A DNA stretch of 64,000 bases from Streptomyces sp. G-G2. Its GTDB lineage: Bacteria; Actinomycetota; Actinomycetes; Streptomycetales; Streptomycetaceae. Below, piece after piece: positions 35,931-46,866 of this stretch. Position 1 is the stretch's first letter; every line of letters starts with the position of its first letter. Below the pieces are notes generated by a model that was given only the letters and a program-made list of their open reading frames with translations, was not told the DNA's origin and did not search any database. The translations under genes and the position numbers were made by a program. The stretch is taken from NCBI RefSeq assembly GCF_030063135.1, contig NZ_JASISO010000010.1, positions 87,876-151,875 on the forward strand, written 5' to 3'.

Positions 35931-37142
35931 TCAGACCTCCAGAGCGGCGATGCCGGGGAGCGTCTTGCCCTCGAGGTATTCGAGGGAGGCGCCGCCACCG
36001 GTCGAGATGTGGCCGAACTTCGTCTCGTCGAAGCCCAGGTTGCGGACGGCGGCGGCGGAGTCGCCACCACCGACCACGGTGAAGCCCTTGCTGTTGAGCA
36101 GGGCCTGCGCGACGGCGGTGGTACCGCCCGCGTAGTCCGGGTGCTCGGCGACGCCGACCGGCCCGTTCCAGAAGACGGTCTCGGCGTCCACGATCTTCGA
36201 CGCGAACAGCTCGCGGCTCTTGGGGCCGATGTCCAGGCCCTCCTGGTCCGCGGGGATCTTGTCGGCGTCGACGACCTCGAAGTCGGCCGGGGCCTTGGTC
36301 TTCAGGTCGGGGAAGTCCTTGGAGACGAGCACGTCCACGGGCAGGACCAGCTCGACGCCGTTCTTCTTCGCGCGCTCCATGTATTCGAGCACCACCGGGA
36401 TCTGGTCCTCCTGGAGGAGGGAGATGCCGACCTCGTGGCCCTGGGCCTTGAGGAAGGTGTAGGCCATGCCGCCGCCGATCAGCAGGCGGTCGGCCTTGCC
36501 GAGCAGCTCGTCGATGACGGCGAGCTTGTCGGAGACCTTGGCGCCGCCGAGGATGACCGTGTACGGGCGCTTGACGTCCGAGGTCAGCTTCTTCAGGACG
36601 GCGACCTCGGTGGCGATCAGGTAGCCGGCCGCGTGCGGGAGGCGCGCGGGCAGGTCGAAGACCGAGGCGTGCTTGCGGTGGACGGCGCCGAAGCCGTCGC
36701 CGACGTAGATGTCGGCCAGTTCGGCGAGCTGGTCCGCGAAGGCGCCGCGCTCGGCGTCGTCCTTGGCGGTCTCACCGGCGTTGAAGCGCAGGTTCTCGAT
36801 GACGGCGACCTGGCCGTCGGCGAGGGCGGCGACCGTCTTTTTGGCGGAGGAGCCGACGGTGTCGGTCGCGAAGGCCACGTCCTGGCCGAGCAGCTCGCCG
36901 AGGCGGGCGGCGGCGGGGGCCAGCGAGAAGGCGGGGTCCGGGGCGCCCTTGGGGCGGCCCAGGTGGGACGCGACGATGACGCGGGCGCCGGCGGCGGCGA
37001 GCTTCGCGATCGTCGGCTGGACGGCGCGGATGCGGCCGTCGTCCGTGATGGTGGTGCCCGAGAGCGGCACGTTGAGGTCGGCGCGGACGAACACCCGCTT
37101 GCCGGAGACGCCCTCGGCGAGAAGTTCGTCGATCGTCTTCAT
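35931..37142 (-). CDS. pgk: Phosphoglycerate kinase
   Basis: A 403-aa kinase making ATP and 3-phosphoglycerate. Signatures: RVFVRADLNVPLSGTTITDD, VIVASHLGRPKG, DGFGAVHRKHASVFDLPA, YTVILGGAKVSDKLAVIDEL, VFWNGPVGVAEHPDYAGGT, and FTVVGGGDSAAAVRNLGFDE. The ATG follows AAGGAG. In frame the ORF is open upstream but lacks homology there. Confidence 0.97.
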   Translation of the reverse strand: MKTIDELLAEGVSGKRVFVRADLNVPLSGTTITDDGRIRAVQPTIAKLAAAGARVIVASHLGRPKGAPDPAFSLAPAAARLGELLGQDVAFATDTVGSSAKKTVAALADGQVAVIENLRFNAGETAKDDAERGAFADQLAELADIYVGDGFGAVHRKHASVFDLPARLPHAAGYLIATEVAVLKKLTSDVKRPYTVILGGAKVSDKLAVIDELLGKADRLLIGGGMAYTFLKAQGHEVGISLLQEDQIPVVLEYMERAKKNGVELVLPVDVLVSKDFPDLKTKAPADFEVVDADKIPADQEGLDIGPKSRELFASKIVDAETVFWNGPVGVAEHPDYAGGTTAVAQALLNSKGFTVVGGGDSAAAVRNLGFDETKFGHISTGGGASLEYLEGKTLPGIAALEV

Positions 37143-37209
37143 GTAATTCTGCTCCTTATCCCCGTACACGGCGTTTCGCCTGTGCGGAGCGAGAGTACGA
37201 GGCAAGCAA

Positions 37210-37249
37210 CAGGGCCCGTACAGCGCTTCATCGCGCTGCCCGAGCCCTG
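37210..37249 (-). terminator. Interrupted hairpin between gap and pgk
   Basis: CAGGGC/GCCCTG (outer) and CAGCGC/GCGCTG (inner) form a two-part stem with an internal loop, 40 bp after the gap stop on the minus strand. Confidence 0.5.
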
Positions 37250-37291
37250 GTGCTTCACATCGTGGTGCCTTGCCCCAAAAACCTGACGACC

Positions 37292-38362
<1,071 letters not shown>

Positions 38363-38417
38363 TTATGACCCTACCTCTCCGTGAGCTTCGAGGTGACATC
38401 GACAGGGGCCTGACACG

Positions 38418-38460
38418 CCCCGACGGCCTGTACCAACCGCTCCGGTACGGGCCGACGGGG
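38418..38460 (-). terminator. Terminator after the zinc carboxypeptidase gene
   Basis: 17-nt arms at 38418-38434 and 38444-38460 pair at 15 positions around a 9-nt loop, 46 bp past the peptidase stop and upstream of the gap promoter. Confidence 0.65.
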
Positions 38461-38505
38461 ACTTTGTCCCCCCTCACTCAACGTGATCGGCGGGGGGCCC
38501 GCAGG

Positions 38506-41469
38506 TCAGTGCTTCAGCGAGCGGAGCGCCTTACCGACGAGTACCGCTCGGTCCGCCGCGACGGGCAGGTGCTCCAGGCCGAAGCCGAGGAGAACGGTGT
38601 TACGCGTAGTCACCGCCGCATAGGACTTGAAGAGCTCCCCGGACCGGGACCAATCTCCCGGAACATCGGGACTTCCGGCAGGTGCGCCCTGGGCGCTCCA
38701 GGCTCCGAGCGAGGTCTCGAAGCCCTCGGCCGCCTGGTCGGCGCCGCCCGTGGACAGGCGCGCCTCGTCCGCGAAGACCCCGCGGCCGCCGGTGCCCGGG
38801 TCGGTGATGGAGGACAGCGATACCTCGACGGTCTTGCCCGCGTAGGCGCTCAGGTCGAAGGAGACCTGCTTCCAGCCGCCGGAGGATCCGGTGAAGCTGT
38901 TCCAGGCGCCGCTGGTGCCCTGGGCGGTGCAGCCGCCGGAGCCGAGGGTGAGGTAGTGCTTGAGGAAGGGGTGGCCGTTGATGAGGAAGCCGCCCTCGCA
39001 CTCGGTGGGCACGGCGCCGCTGCTCTGACCGCCCGCCTCGGGCAGGGTGGTCCAGTCCTCGGCGCCCGTGGTGTGGGCCTCCAGGACGGCGTGGTCGTAG
39101 CCCGGCTCGGTGTCCCAGTTCAGGGCCATCTTGAGCTGCGGCTTGTCGGCCGCGGTGACCCCGGTCAGGTCGACCGTACGGACCAGGCGCTTCCAGTCGT
39201 TGTCGTTGTGCACGGCCGAGGCCATCCAGGACCCGGCGTAGGGGGCGTACGGGTTCACGATGCCGTCGTAGAGACCCGCCTGGGCGCTCTTGAACTGCGG
39301 GAATTTCGCGGCGGGCAGGGTGTCCGAGGTGACGCTGTAGGCGCCCGGGCGGTCCAGCGGGTTGCCGGGGGTGCCGGGGGCGTCGCCGAGCGCGCCCTTG
39401 GCGCCGCCGAGCGCGCCCGCGCCGGTGAAGCCGGTGGCGCCGGTCCCGGTGCTGCGGTCGTAGGCGCCGAGGTAGTACTGGCTGAAGTCGTCGGTCACGG
39501 CGCGGCCGACCTTGGCGTCGCCGCCCGCCAGTTCACCGGCCTCGATCAGCTTGCCGCCCTCGTTGAGGAAGTCGCGCACGGCGATCTGGGTGGCCCCGCC
39601 GGGCGCCTGGGCGCCCGTGTAGTGGACGGCCGTACCGAAGTGCGAGAGCACGCCGAGGTGGTGCGGGACGCCCTGGGCGGCGACGTCCCAGACGGCGGCG
39701 GAGCGTCCGTTGGCGCGCAGGGCGTCCACGTACTTCTGGGCCTGCTGGGCCTTGGCGCCCTCTTCCGCGATCACCAGGACGTCGGCGCGCGGCCGCTCGG
39801 CCACGGTGTAGGTGAAGTGCTCGCTGGAGACCTGCCGGGAGCCGTCGCGACCGGTGAACCAGACCTCGACCTTGTCGCCGGGCCGGGTGCCCCCGACGGA
39901 GGCGCGGTACTCGTCGAACCAGTTGTTGTCGTCGCCGCCGTACGTCTCACCGCCCTTCCACGCCTTGAGGTCCTCGTCGTGGACGCGGCCCCCGTTGATC
40001 TTGTAGTTGAGTTCCTTGTCCTTCAGCGCCTTGCGGGCGGTGACGGACACCTTCTGGTCCTCGCCGCGGGCGGCGTAGGAGGTGGTGAAGGGGTCGGTGG
40101 TGAAGTCGGCGGAGCTGAGGCCCACCGAGGAGACCGGCTTGTCCGGGTGCGCCGCGGACTGGGCGACCGAGAGGGCGAAGGGGACGTTCTTCTGGAACTC
40201 CGCCTGGATGAGCTTCTCGTCGTCCGGGAAGTTGAAGCCGGAGGCGCAGTCCTCGGACTTCCACCGGTCGTTCGGGTCGCTGTCGGAGGCGGTCTGGCAG
40301 GTGGTCATCTCAGGCGTGAACATCATGACGCCGTTGACGTTGGCCGCGTGGCCGTCGGCCTCGCCGTTGGTGGTGTAGAGCTCCGAGGAGACCTGCGGGT
40401 AGTAGCCGGGGATCGCCGAGTGCTCCGGGGTGCCCGCGAGGGCCTTGTAGGCCACGTCGTCGGGGGTCGGGGTGGCGACCTGCCAGCCCACGCCGTAGAG
40501 CAGCAGCTCGGCGGCGGAGTGGTAGTTGACGGCGTAGTGGAAGCCGATGCGCTTCTCGAACGTGTCGAGGGCGACGGTCTCGGGCTCGGACTCCGCCGTG
40601 GGTCCGCGGTAGGTCTCGCTCGACAGGTCGGCCGAGGAGCCCTCGTTGTCGTAGCCCCACTTGTAGGGGAAGTTGCGGTTGAGGTCGACGCCGTCGACGG
40701 CGGTGTGCTTGCCGTCGCCGTTGTTGTCCCGCATGTTCTTGCGCCACAGCCGGTCGCCGTCGGGGGCGTGGGTGAAGTCGTACCCGTCGGGGTTGGCGGA
40801 GAGGACGAACCACATCTCGGTGGAGTCGACCAGCTGCGTGATCTTCTGGTCCTTGCCGTAGTTGTCGAGGTAGTAGTGCATCAGCCGCCGGGTCATCTCC
40901 GGGGTGATCCACTCACGCGCGTGCTGGTTGGACATGTACAGGACCGAGGGCTTGGAGCCGTCCTTGGCCTGCCGGGCATTCTTGGTGATCTTGAGGGCGA
41001 GGATGTCCTTGCCCTCGACCGTCTTGCCGATGGAGACGACTTTACTGAGGCCGGGGTTGGTCTGGCCGGTCTTGACGATCTCCTCCTGGAGGCCGCCCTT
41101 GCCGCTGTAGGGGCGGAACACCCCGTCGCCCGCCGCCTCGGCGCGCGCGGTGGCCTTGGCCGGGACCTTGCGCTCGGCGAGCTTGACGCCCTGGGCGCCG
41201 AGCTTCTTGGCCTGGGCGGTGGTGAGGAACAGCTCCACCTTGGCGGTGCCGTGCTCGGGAGCCTGCTCGTTCAGCTCGTGGGCGTCCTGGCCCGCGGCGA
41301 GGACCAGCGGTACCTGTTCCCTGGTGATGTCGGCGTCGTAGACCCGTACCTCGTCGGCGGCCGGTCCGGCCGCCGAACCGTTCTGGGCCTGCGCGGCCAC
41401 CGGTACGGCGGCGAGTGAACCGAAGACGAGTGCGCTTGCGGCGAGGATCGATCTCGCGCGGTGCCTCAT
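38506..41469 (-). CDS. Large secreted M14 zinc carboxypeptidase
   Basis: A 987-aa exported metallopeptidase. Signal peptide: MRHRARSILAASALVFGSLA, cleavage near VAAQAQ. A propeptide-like region reaches ~residue 120. The M14 domain (~120-430) has the HxxE pair in YMSNQHAREWITPE, the substrate Arg/Asn region GVDLNRNFPYKWGYDNEGSS, and the third zinc His in YAVNYHSAAELLLYG; the catalytic Glu is probably in VNGVMMFTPEMTTC. A C-terminal half of ~500 residues carries beta-sandwich and class I amidotransferase-like stretches (RADVLVIAEEGAKAQQAQKY, then FLNEGGKLIEAGELAGG) and a MAM/immune-inhibitor-A-like end. It probably digests external peptides. Confidence 0.9.
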   Translation of the reverse strand: MRHRARSILAASALVFGSLAAVPVAAQAQNGSAAGPAADEVRVYDADITREQVPLVLAAGQDAHELNEQAPEHGTAKVELFLTTAQAKKLGAQGVKLAERKVPAKATARAEAAGDGVFRPYSGKGGLQEEIVKTGQTNPGLSKVVSIGKTVEGKDILALKITKNARQAKDGSKPSVLYMSNQHAREWITPEMTRRLMHYYLDNYGKDQKITQLVDSTEMWFVLSANPDGYDFTHAPDGDRLWRKNMRDNNGDGKHTAVDGVDLNRNFPYKWGYDNEGSSADLSSETYRGPTAESEPETVALDTFEKRIGFHYAVNYHSAAELLLYGVGWQVATPTPDDVAYKALAGTPEHSAIPGYYPQVSSELYTTNGEADGHAANVNGVMMFTPEMTTCQTASDSDPNDRWKSEDCASGFNFPDDEKLIQAEFQKNVPFALSVAQSAAHPDKPVSSVGLSSADFTTDPFTTSYAARGEDQKVSVTARKALKDKELNYKINGGRVHDEDLKAWKGGETYGGDDNNWFDEYRASVGGTRPGDKVEVWFTGRDGSRQVSSEHFTYTVAERPRADVLVIAEEGAKAQQAQKYVDALRANGRSAAVWDVAAQGVPHHLGVLSHFGTAVHYTGAQAPGGATQIAVRDFLNEGGKLIEAGELAGGDAKVGRAVTDDFSQYYLGAYDRSTGTGATGFTGAGALGGAKGALGDAPGTPGNPLDRPGAYSVTSDTLPAAKFPQFKSAQAGLYDGIVNPYAPYAGSWMASAVHNDNDWKRLVRTVDLTGVTAADKPQLKMALNWDTEPGYDHAVLEAHTTGAEDWTTLPEAGGQSSGAVPTECEGGFLINGHPFLKHYLTLGSGGCTAQGTSGAWNSFTGSSGGWKQVSFDLSAYAGKTVEVSLSSITDPGTGGRGVFADEARLSTGGADQAAEGFETSLGAWSAQGAPAGSPDVPGDWSRSGELFKSYAAVTTRNTVLLGFGLEHLPVAADRAVLVGKALRSLKH

Positions 41470-41536
41470 GTGCCCCCCTGGGCGTCGTCTGCCACGAAAG
41501 AGTTCGCACGACAGGCTCACGACCCCCACATGCCCA

Positions 41537-41542
41537 TGTCAA
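41537..41542 (-). promoter_or_regulatory. -35 box of the carboxypeptidase gene
   Basis: A consensus TTGACA on the minus strand, ~70 nt before the ATG. The matching -10 is poor. Confidence 0.35.
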
Positions 41543-41555
41543 TGGAAAACGCCGA

Positions 41556-41589
41556 AAGGGGCCCGCACGAGATCACGTGCGGGCCCCTT
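41556..41589 (-). terminator. Terminator after whiA
   Basis: AAGGGGCCCGCACG pairs perfectly with 41576-41589 (14 bp, 6-nt loop), 27 bp past the whiA stop. Confidence 0.85.
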
Positions 41590-41616
41590 CCGGAGGAACG
41601 CGGCGCGTTCGCCGGT

Positions 41617-42612
41617 TCAGCCGACCAGGTTGTCGGCCATCTCGTCGGCCTCGGAGAGGTTCGACTCGGTGCCGGGGATGCCCAGGTCCTGGGCGCGCTT
41701 GTCGGCCATGGCCAGCAGGCGGCGGATCCGGCCCGCGACCGCGTCCTTGGTCAACGGCGGGTCGGCCAGGGCGCCCAGCTCCTCCAGGGAGGCCTGCTTG
41801 TGCTCCATGCGCAGCCGTCCGGCGGCCGCCAGGTGCTCGGGGACCTCGTCCGCGAGGATCTCCAGGGCACGCTGCACCCGGGCTCCGGCCGCGACAGCGG
41901 CGCGGGCCGAACGGCGCAGGTTGGCGTCGTCGAAATTGGCGAGGCGGTTCGCGGTGGCGCGTACCTCGCGCCGCATCCGGCGCTCCTCCCAGGCCAGCAC
42001 CGAGTCGTGCGCGCCGAGCCGGGTGAGCAGGGCGCCGATCGCGTCGCCGTCACGCACCACGACCCGGTCCACGCCGCGGACCTCGCGCGCCTTGGCGGCG
42101 ATGGAGAGCCTGCGGGCGGCGCCGACCAGGGCGAGCGCGGCCTCCGGACCGGGGCAGGTGACCTCCAGGGAGGAGGACCGGCCGGGCTCGGTGAGCGAGC
42201 CGTGTGCCAGGAAGGCTCCGCGCCAGGCCGCCTCGGCGTCGCAGGTGGCCCCGGAGACCACCTGCGGCGGGAGGCCCCGGATCGGACGGCCGCGGCCGTC
42301 CACGAGCCCGGTCTGGCGGGCCAGCTGGTCGCCGCCCGCGACGACCCGGACGACGTACCGGTTGCCGCGGCGCAGTCCGCCGGGCGCCATGATCACGAGG
42401 TCCGAGGAGTGCCCGAAGATCTCCAGGATGTCCTTGCGGAGCCGCCGGGCGGCGATGCCCGCGTCCAGCTCCGCCTCGATGACAATGCGGCCGCTCACCA
42501 GGTGCAACCCGCCCGCGAACCGCAGGATCGCCGAGACCTCTGCCTTCCGGCAGCAGGTGCGGGTGACGGGCAGCCGGGCGATCTCATCCTTCACCGCGGG
42601 CGTCATCGCCAT
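41617..42612 (-). CDS. whiA: Sporulation transcription regulator WhiA
   Basis: A 331-aa regulator required for sporulation septation in Streptomyces, acting with WhiB. The N-terminal LAGLIDADG-like domain starts [20 protein letters not shown], with [20 protein letters not shown] in the middle. The C-terminal helix-turn-helix contains [20 protein letters not shown] then [11 protein letters not shown]. The start overlaps the yvcK stop region: the first ATG gives a 10-nt overlap, while the ATG two codons later gives ATGA. Last gene of the uvrC-rapZ-yvcK-whiA operon. Confidence 0.97.
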   Translation of the reverse strand: MAMTPAVKDEIARLPVTRTCCRKAEVSAILRFAGGLHLVSGRIVIEAELDAGIAARRLRKDILEIFGHSSDLVIMAPGGLRRGNRYVVRVVAGGDQLARQTGLVDGRGRPIRGLPPQVVSGATCDAEAAWRGAFLAHGSLTEPGRSSSLEVTCPGPEAALALVGAARRLSIAAKAREVRGVDRVVVRDGDAIGALLTRLGAHDSVLAWEERRMRREVRATANRLANFDDANLRRSARAAVAAGARVQRALEILADEVPEHLAAAGRLRMEHKQASLEELGALADPPLTKDAVAGRIRRLLAMADKRAQDLGIPGTESNLSEADEMADNLVG

Positions 42613-43673
42613 GGGCCGATCCTTCCATGCATCCGAAAAATACGGTCGTACGCGGCGGCCAGCAGCTCCGGATCATGCTTCGGAGCACCGTCCGGCCTGG
42701 CCACCGGCGCCAGCACGACCGCGGCACCGAACCGTTTCGCGGCATCGGCGAGGGACTCGCGGTCGGGCACGGCGGCCTCGTCGGCCAGCACCACGTCCAG
42801 GGCGAGTTTAGGGGCGTGTCGGGCCAAAACCTCCAAATGACGCTGCGGAGAGAAGCCCTCTGTTTCACCGGGTTGTGGCGCGAGGTTCAGCGAGAGGACC
42901 CGCCGGGCCTTCGTCTGGACCAGCGCGTCGAGCAGTTCCGGCACCAGAAGGTGCGGAATCACCGAGGAGAACCAGGACCCCGGACCGAGCACCACCCAGT
43001 CCGCGTCGAGCACCGCGGCGACCGCCTCCGGCACGGCGGGCGGGTCGTTCGGCACCAGCTGTACGGACTGCACCTCGCCGGGGGTCAGCGCCACCGTGGC
43101 CTGCCCGCGGACCGTGTCCACGTCGTCCGGGCGCGCCGGGTCGTGCCCGCGCACCAGGGCCTGGAGCTCCAGGGGCACCGCGGACATGGGCAGCACCCGG
43201 CCGTGCGCGCCGAGCAGCTTGCCGACCAGGTCCAGGGCCTGCACCGGGTCGCCGAGCTTCTCCCACAGGGCGACGATCAGCAGGTTGCCGACCGCGTGCC
43301 CGTGCAGGTCGCCGCGGGACTCGAAGCGGTGCTGGATCACCCGGGACCAGGTCTGGCCCCACTCGTCGTCCCCGCACAGCGCGGCCAGCGCCTTGCGCAG
43401 GTCGCCGGGCGGCAGGACGCCCAGCTCCTCGCGCAGACGGCCGCTGGAGCCGCCGTCGTCGGCGACGGTGACCACGGCCGTGAGGTCGCCGGTGATCCGG
43501 CGCAGCGCGGCGAGGGAGGCGGACAGGCCCATGCCGCCGCCGAGGGCGACGACCTTGGGCGTGACCGCCTCGGGCGCGGCGCCGCGCCGCGGCTCACCGC
43601 CGGGGGCGGCCTTGTCGCCGCGTCCGGCGGTCAGCCGGCGCAGGCGCCGCAGCCGCAGGCTACGTCCGGTCAC
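42603..43673 (-). CDS. yvcK: YvcK-family protein (gluconeogenesis/cell-shape factor)
   Basis: A 356-aa protein of the YvcK/CofD-like family, which binds UDP-sugars and supports cell-wall growth on gluconeogenic carbon. Hallmarks: [52 protein letters not shown], and [13 protein letters not shown]. An Arg-rich N-terminal lead ([16 protein letters not shown]) precedes the core. Starts at GTG overlapping the rapZ stop (GTGA). Confidence 0.95.
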   Translation of the reverse strand: MTGRSLRLRRLRRLTAGRGDKAAPGGEPRRGAAPEAVTPKVVALGGGMGLSASLAALRRITGDLTAVVTVADDGGSSGRLREELGVLPPGDLRKALAALCGDDEWGQTWSRVIQHRFESRGDLHGHAVGNLLIVALWEKLGDPVQALDLVGKLLGAHGRVLPMSAVPLELQALVRGHDPARPDDVDTVRGQATVALTPGEVQSVQLVPNDPPAVPEAVAAVLDADWVVLGPGSWFSSVIPHLLVPELLDALVQTKARRVLSLNLAPQPGETEGFSPQRHLEVLARHAPKLALDVVLADEAAVPDRESLADAAKRFGAAVVLAPVARPDGAPKHDPELLAAAYDRIFRMHGRIGPWR

Positions 43674-44617
43674 TCGCGCCCCATGTCCCGGTGGACGACG
43701 ACGGTCTCGACTCCCTCGGAGGCGAGGCGGGCGGCGAGCTTCTCGGACATGGCCACGCTGCGGTGCTTGCCGCCGGTGCAGCCGACCGCGATGGTCACGT
43801 ACCGCTTGCCCTCGCGGCGGTAGCCGGTGGCGATGAGCTGGAGCAGCTCGGTGTACCGGTCGAGGAACTCCTTGGCGCCGGGCTGGCTGAAGACGTAGCC
43901 CGAGACCTCCTCGTTGAGCCCGGTGAAGGGGCGCAGCTCCGGGACCCAGTGCGGGTTGGGGATGAAACGGCAGTCGACGACGAGGTCGGCGTCGACGGGC
44001 AGGCCGTACTTGTAGCCGAAGGACATGACGGTGGCCCGCAGCTCGGGCTCCTCGTCGCCCGCGAACTGGGCGTCCATCTTGGCGCGCAGTTCGTGCACGT
44101 TCAGGCTGGAGGTGTCGATGACGAGGTCGGCGTCACCGCGCAGCTCGCGCAGCAGGTCGCGCTCGGCGGCGATGCCGTCGACGATCCGGCCGTCGCCCTG
44201 GAGGGGGTGGGGGCGGCGGACCGACTCGAAGCGGCGCACGAGCGCGTCGTCGGAGGACTCCAGGAACACGATGCGCCGGGTCACCCCGCGGGCTTCGAGG
44301 TCCGAGAGGGACTCGCGCAGCGCGTCGAAGAACTGGCGGCCGCGGACGTCGACGACGACGGCGATGCGCGCCACGTTGCCCTGGGAGCGGGCACCCAGTT
44401 CCACCATGGTGGGGATCAGCGCCGGGGGCAGGTTGTCGACGACGAACCAGCCCAGGTCCTCCAGGCACTTGGCCGCGGTACTGCGGCCCGCTCCGGACAT
44501 ACCGGAAATGATCACCAGCTCGGGGATGGCCGCCTCGGCGGTATCGCCGGGCTCCACTGTCGTGCCCGTACTCACCTGTGCTCCGTCTCGGTCGCGCTCT
44601 GCTGCGTGCTCGGTCAT
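43670..44617 (-). CDS. rapZ: RNase adapter protein RapZ family, nucleotide-binding
   Basis: A 315-aa P-loop protein of the RapZ/YvcJ family. Walker A is [20 protein letters not shown], with R replacing the usual K (GAGRST), a common form in actinobacteria as I recall. The C-terminal domain has [20 protein letters not shown]. In enterobacteria RapZ controls GlmZ turnover and glucosamine-6-phosphate synthesis; in actinobacteria the role is not settled. Coupled to uvrC (ATGA) and yvcK (GTGA). Confidence 0.93.
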   Translation of the reverse strand: MTEHAAERDRDGAQVSTGTTVEPGDTAEAAIPELVIISGMSGAGRSTAAKCLEDLGWFVVDNLPPALIPTMVELGARSQGNVARIAVVVDVRGRQFFDALRESLSDLEARGVTRRIVFLESSDDALVRRFESVRRPHPLQGDGRIVDGIAAERDLLRELRGDADLVIDTSSLNVHELRAKMDAQFAGDEEPELRATVMSFGYKYGLPVDADLVVDCRFIPNPHWVPELRPFTGLNEEVSGYVFSQPGAKEFLDRYTELLQLIATGYRREGKRYVTIAVGCTGGKHRSVAMSEKLAARLASEGVETVVVHRDMGRE

Positions 44618-46695
44618 TGCTCGCTCCCCCGTTCGGACGACGCTCCCGCGGACGCGGGGGCCTCGTCCTCAATGATCTCTCCTGTTGCCGTGTTGACCGC
44701 AGGAGCGGCGGGAGCCGCCTGGGCGAGGGCCACGGCCACGGTCTCGGCCGTCTTGCGGCCTATGCCCGGGACCTCGCAGATCTGGTCGATTGTCGCCTGT
44801 CTCAGCTTTTTCACCGAACCGAAGTGTTTGATCAGCGCCAGTCTGCGGCTCTCGCCGAGACCGGGTACGTCGTCCAGCGGGCCCGCCTTCAGGCGCTTGG
44901 CCCGCTTGCTCCGCTGGTACTGGATGGCGAAGCGGTGGGCTTCGTCACGCACCCGCTGGAGCAGGTAGAGACCTTCGCTGGTGCGGGGCAGCACCACCGG
45001 GTCGCTCTCGCCGGGCAGCCAGACCTCCTCCAGCCGCTTGGCGAGACCACACACGGCCACGTCGTCGATGCCCAGCTCGGCCAGGGCCCGCTGGGCGGCG
45101 GCGACCTGGGGCTGACCGCCGTCGACCACAACGAGCTGGGGCGGGTAGGCGAAACGCCTGGGACGGCCGTCATCCGCCTCCGCGGCCACCTCGCCACCCA
45201 CTTGGCCGTCGGCCTGGCCGCCGTCGGCGCCCGTGGCGGCATCGGCGCCCGCAGCGGCCTCGGCGGCATCGGCCGGGGACCACTCGCCCGTCCTGAGCTT
45301 CTCGCGCAGGTAGCGGCGGAAGCGGCGGGAGATCACCTCGTGCATGGAGCGGACGTCGTCCTGCCCCTCGAAGCCCTTGATCTCGAAGCGGCGGTACTCG
45401 CTCTTGCGGGGCAGGCCGTCCTCGAAGACCACCATCGACGCCACCACGTCGTCGCCCTGGAGGTGCGAGATGTCGAAGCACTCGATGCGCAGCGGGGCTC
45501 CGTCCAGCTCCAGCGCCCCGGCGATCTCCTCCAGGGCCCGGGAGCGGGTGGTCAGGTCGCCCGCCCGCTTGGTCTTGTGCAGGGCCAGGGACTGCAGGGC
45601 ATTGCGGTGGACGGTCTCCATGAGGGCCTTCTTGTCCCCGCGCTGCGGGATGCGCAGGCTGACCAGGGAGCCGCGGCGGGCGCCGAGCCACTCGGCGACG
45701 GCGGGCGCGTCCTCGGGCAGGGCCGGGACCAGCACCTCCTTGGGCACGGCCTCGCCCTGCTCCTCCCCGTACAGCTGCTGGAGGGCGTGCTCGACCAGGC
45801 CCGCCGTGTCGACGGCCTCGACCTTGTCGGTGACCCAGCCGCGCTGGCCGCGGACCCGGCCGCCGCGGACGTGGAAGATCTGGACGGCCGCCTCCAGCTC
45901 GTCCTCGGCGACCGCGATGAGGTCGGCGTCGGTGGCGTCGGCGAGGACCACCGCGCTCTTCTCCATGGCGCGGCGCAGCGCCCCGATGTCGTCGCGGAGC
46001 CGGGCGGCCTTCTCGTACTCCATCTCCTCGGCGGCCTCGCCCATCTCCGCTTCGAGGCGGCTGAGGTAGGTGCCGGTGCGGCCCGCCATGAAGTCGCAGA
46101 AGTCCTCGGCCAGTTCGCGGTGCTCCTCGGGGGTGACCCGGCCCACGCAGGGCGCGGAGCACTTGCCGATGTAGCCGAGCAGGCAGGGGCGGCCGATCTG
46201 GGCGGAGCGCTTGAACACCCCGGCGGAGCAGGTGCGGACGGGGAAGACCCGCAGCATCAGGTCGACGGTCTCGCGGATGGCCCAGGCGTGGCCGTACGGA
46301 CCGAAGTAGCGCACGCCCTTCTTCTTCGGGCCGCGCATGACCTGAACCCTGGGGTACTGCTCGTTGAGGGTGACGGCGAGCGAGGGATAGCTCTTGTCGT
46401 CCCGGTACTTGACGTTGAACCGGGGGTCGTACTCCTTGATCCAGGAGTACTCCAGCTGGAGCGCCTCGACCTCGGTGGCGACCACCGTCCACTCGACGGA
46501 GGCCGCGGTGGTCACCATCGTGGCGGTACGCGGGTGCAGCCCGGCCACGTCCTGGAAGTAGCTGGCCAGGCGCTGGCGCAGGCTCTTGGCCTTCCCGACG
46601 TAGATCACCCGGTGGTGCTCGTCGCGGAATTTGTAGACCCCCGGGGAGTCGGGGATCTGTCCCGGTCTGGGGCGGTAGCTGGAAGGGTCGGCCAT
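44614..46695 (-). CDS. uvrC: Excinuclease ABC subunit C
   Basis: A 693-aa nuclease that makes both cuts in nucleotide excision repair. The N-terminal GIY-YIG domain ([20 protein letters not shown], then [10 protein letters not shown]) makes the 3' cut. The UVR motif [20 protein letters not shown] binds UvrB. The C-terminal RNase H-like part ([18 protein letters not shown]) makes the 5' cut. Two helix-hairpin-helix motifs end it ([34 protein letters not shown]). An Ala/Gly-rich insertion ([20 protein letters not shown]) sits near residues 470-510. uvrA and uvrB are also in this window. Confidence 0.97.
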   Translation of the reverse strand: MADPSSYRPRPGQIPDSPGVYKFRDEHHRVIYVGKAKSLRQRLASYFQDVAGLHPRTATMVTTAASVEWTVVATEVEALQLEYSWIKEYDPRFNVKYRDDKSYPSLAVTLNEQYPRVQVMRGPKKKGVRYFGPYGHAWAIRETVDLMLRVFPVRTCSAGVFKRSAQIGRPCLLGYIGKCSAPCVGRVTPEEHRELAEDFCDFMAGRTGTYLSRLEAEMGEAAEEMEYEKAARLRDDIGALRRAMEKSAVVLADATDADLIAVAEDELEAAVQIFHVRGGRVRGQRGWVTDKVEAVDTAGLVEHALQQLYGEEQGEAVPKEVLVPALPEDAPAVAEWLGARRGSLVSLRIPQRGDKKALMETVHRNALQSLALHKTKRAGDLTTRSRALEEIAGALELDGAPLRIECFDISHLQGDDVVASMVVFEDGLPRKSEYRRFEIKGFEGQDDVRSMHEVISRRFRRYLREKLRTGEWSPADAAEAAAGADAATGADGGQADGQVGGEVAAEADDGRPRRFAYPPQLVVVDGGQPQVAAAQRALAELGIDDVAVCGLAKRLEEVWLPGESDPVVLPRTSEGLYLLQRVRDEAHRFAIQYQRSKRAKRLKAGPLDDVPGLGESRRLALIKHFGSVKKLRQATIDQICEVPGIGRKTAETVAVALAQAAPAAPAVNTATGEIIEDEAPASAGASSERGSEQ

Positions 46696-46759
46696 GGCAT
46701 CAGCCTACTTGCGGCCTCTGACAACCGAGCCCGCGCCCGACCCCCCGACCCCGATCCGG

Positions 46760-46815
46760 CCCCGTCGGCGTTCGAGGCGCGGGGTCCGGGGCGGAGCCCC
46801 GGCGGCGGCGCCGCG
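46760..46815. repeat. Copy of the Streptomyces GGCGTT(T/C)GAGGCGC intergenic repeat
   Basis: GTCGGCGTTCGAGGCGCGGG, then a GGGGC/GCCCC palindrome, lies between uvrC and the membrane-anchored partner gene. It shares its core with the repeat at 6.55 kb. Confidence 0.55.
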
Positions 46816-46822
46816 CCGGGAC

Positions 46823-46855
46823 GGGGTCCGGCCGTCTGGCCGACGGCCGGACCCC
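46823..46855 (-). terminator. Terminator of the C70-peptidase operon
   Basis: GGGGTCCGGCCGT and its perfect complement (13 bp) enclose a 7-nt loop, 11 bp past the stop of the second operon gene. Confidence 0.8.
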
Positions 46856-46866
46856 CCGCCCGGCGG

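Noticed and set aside
35046..37286. Rightward open frame opposite tpiA and pgk
   Set aside because: It spans two real genes and their junction on the opposite strand and shows shadow composition.
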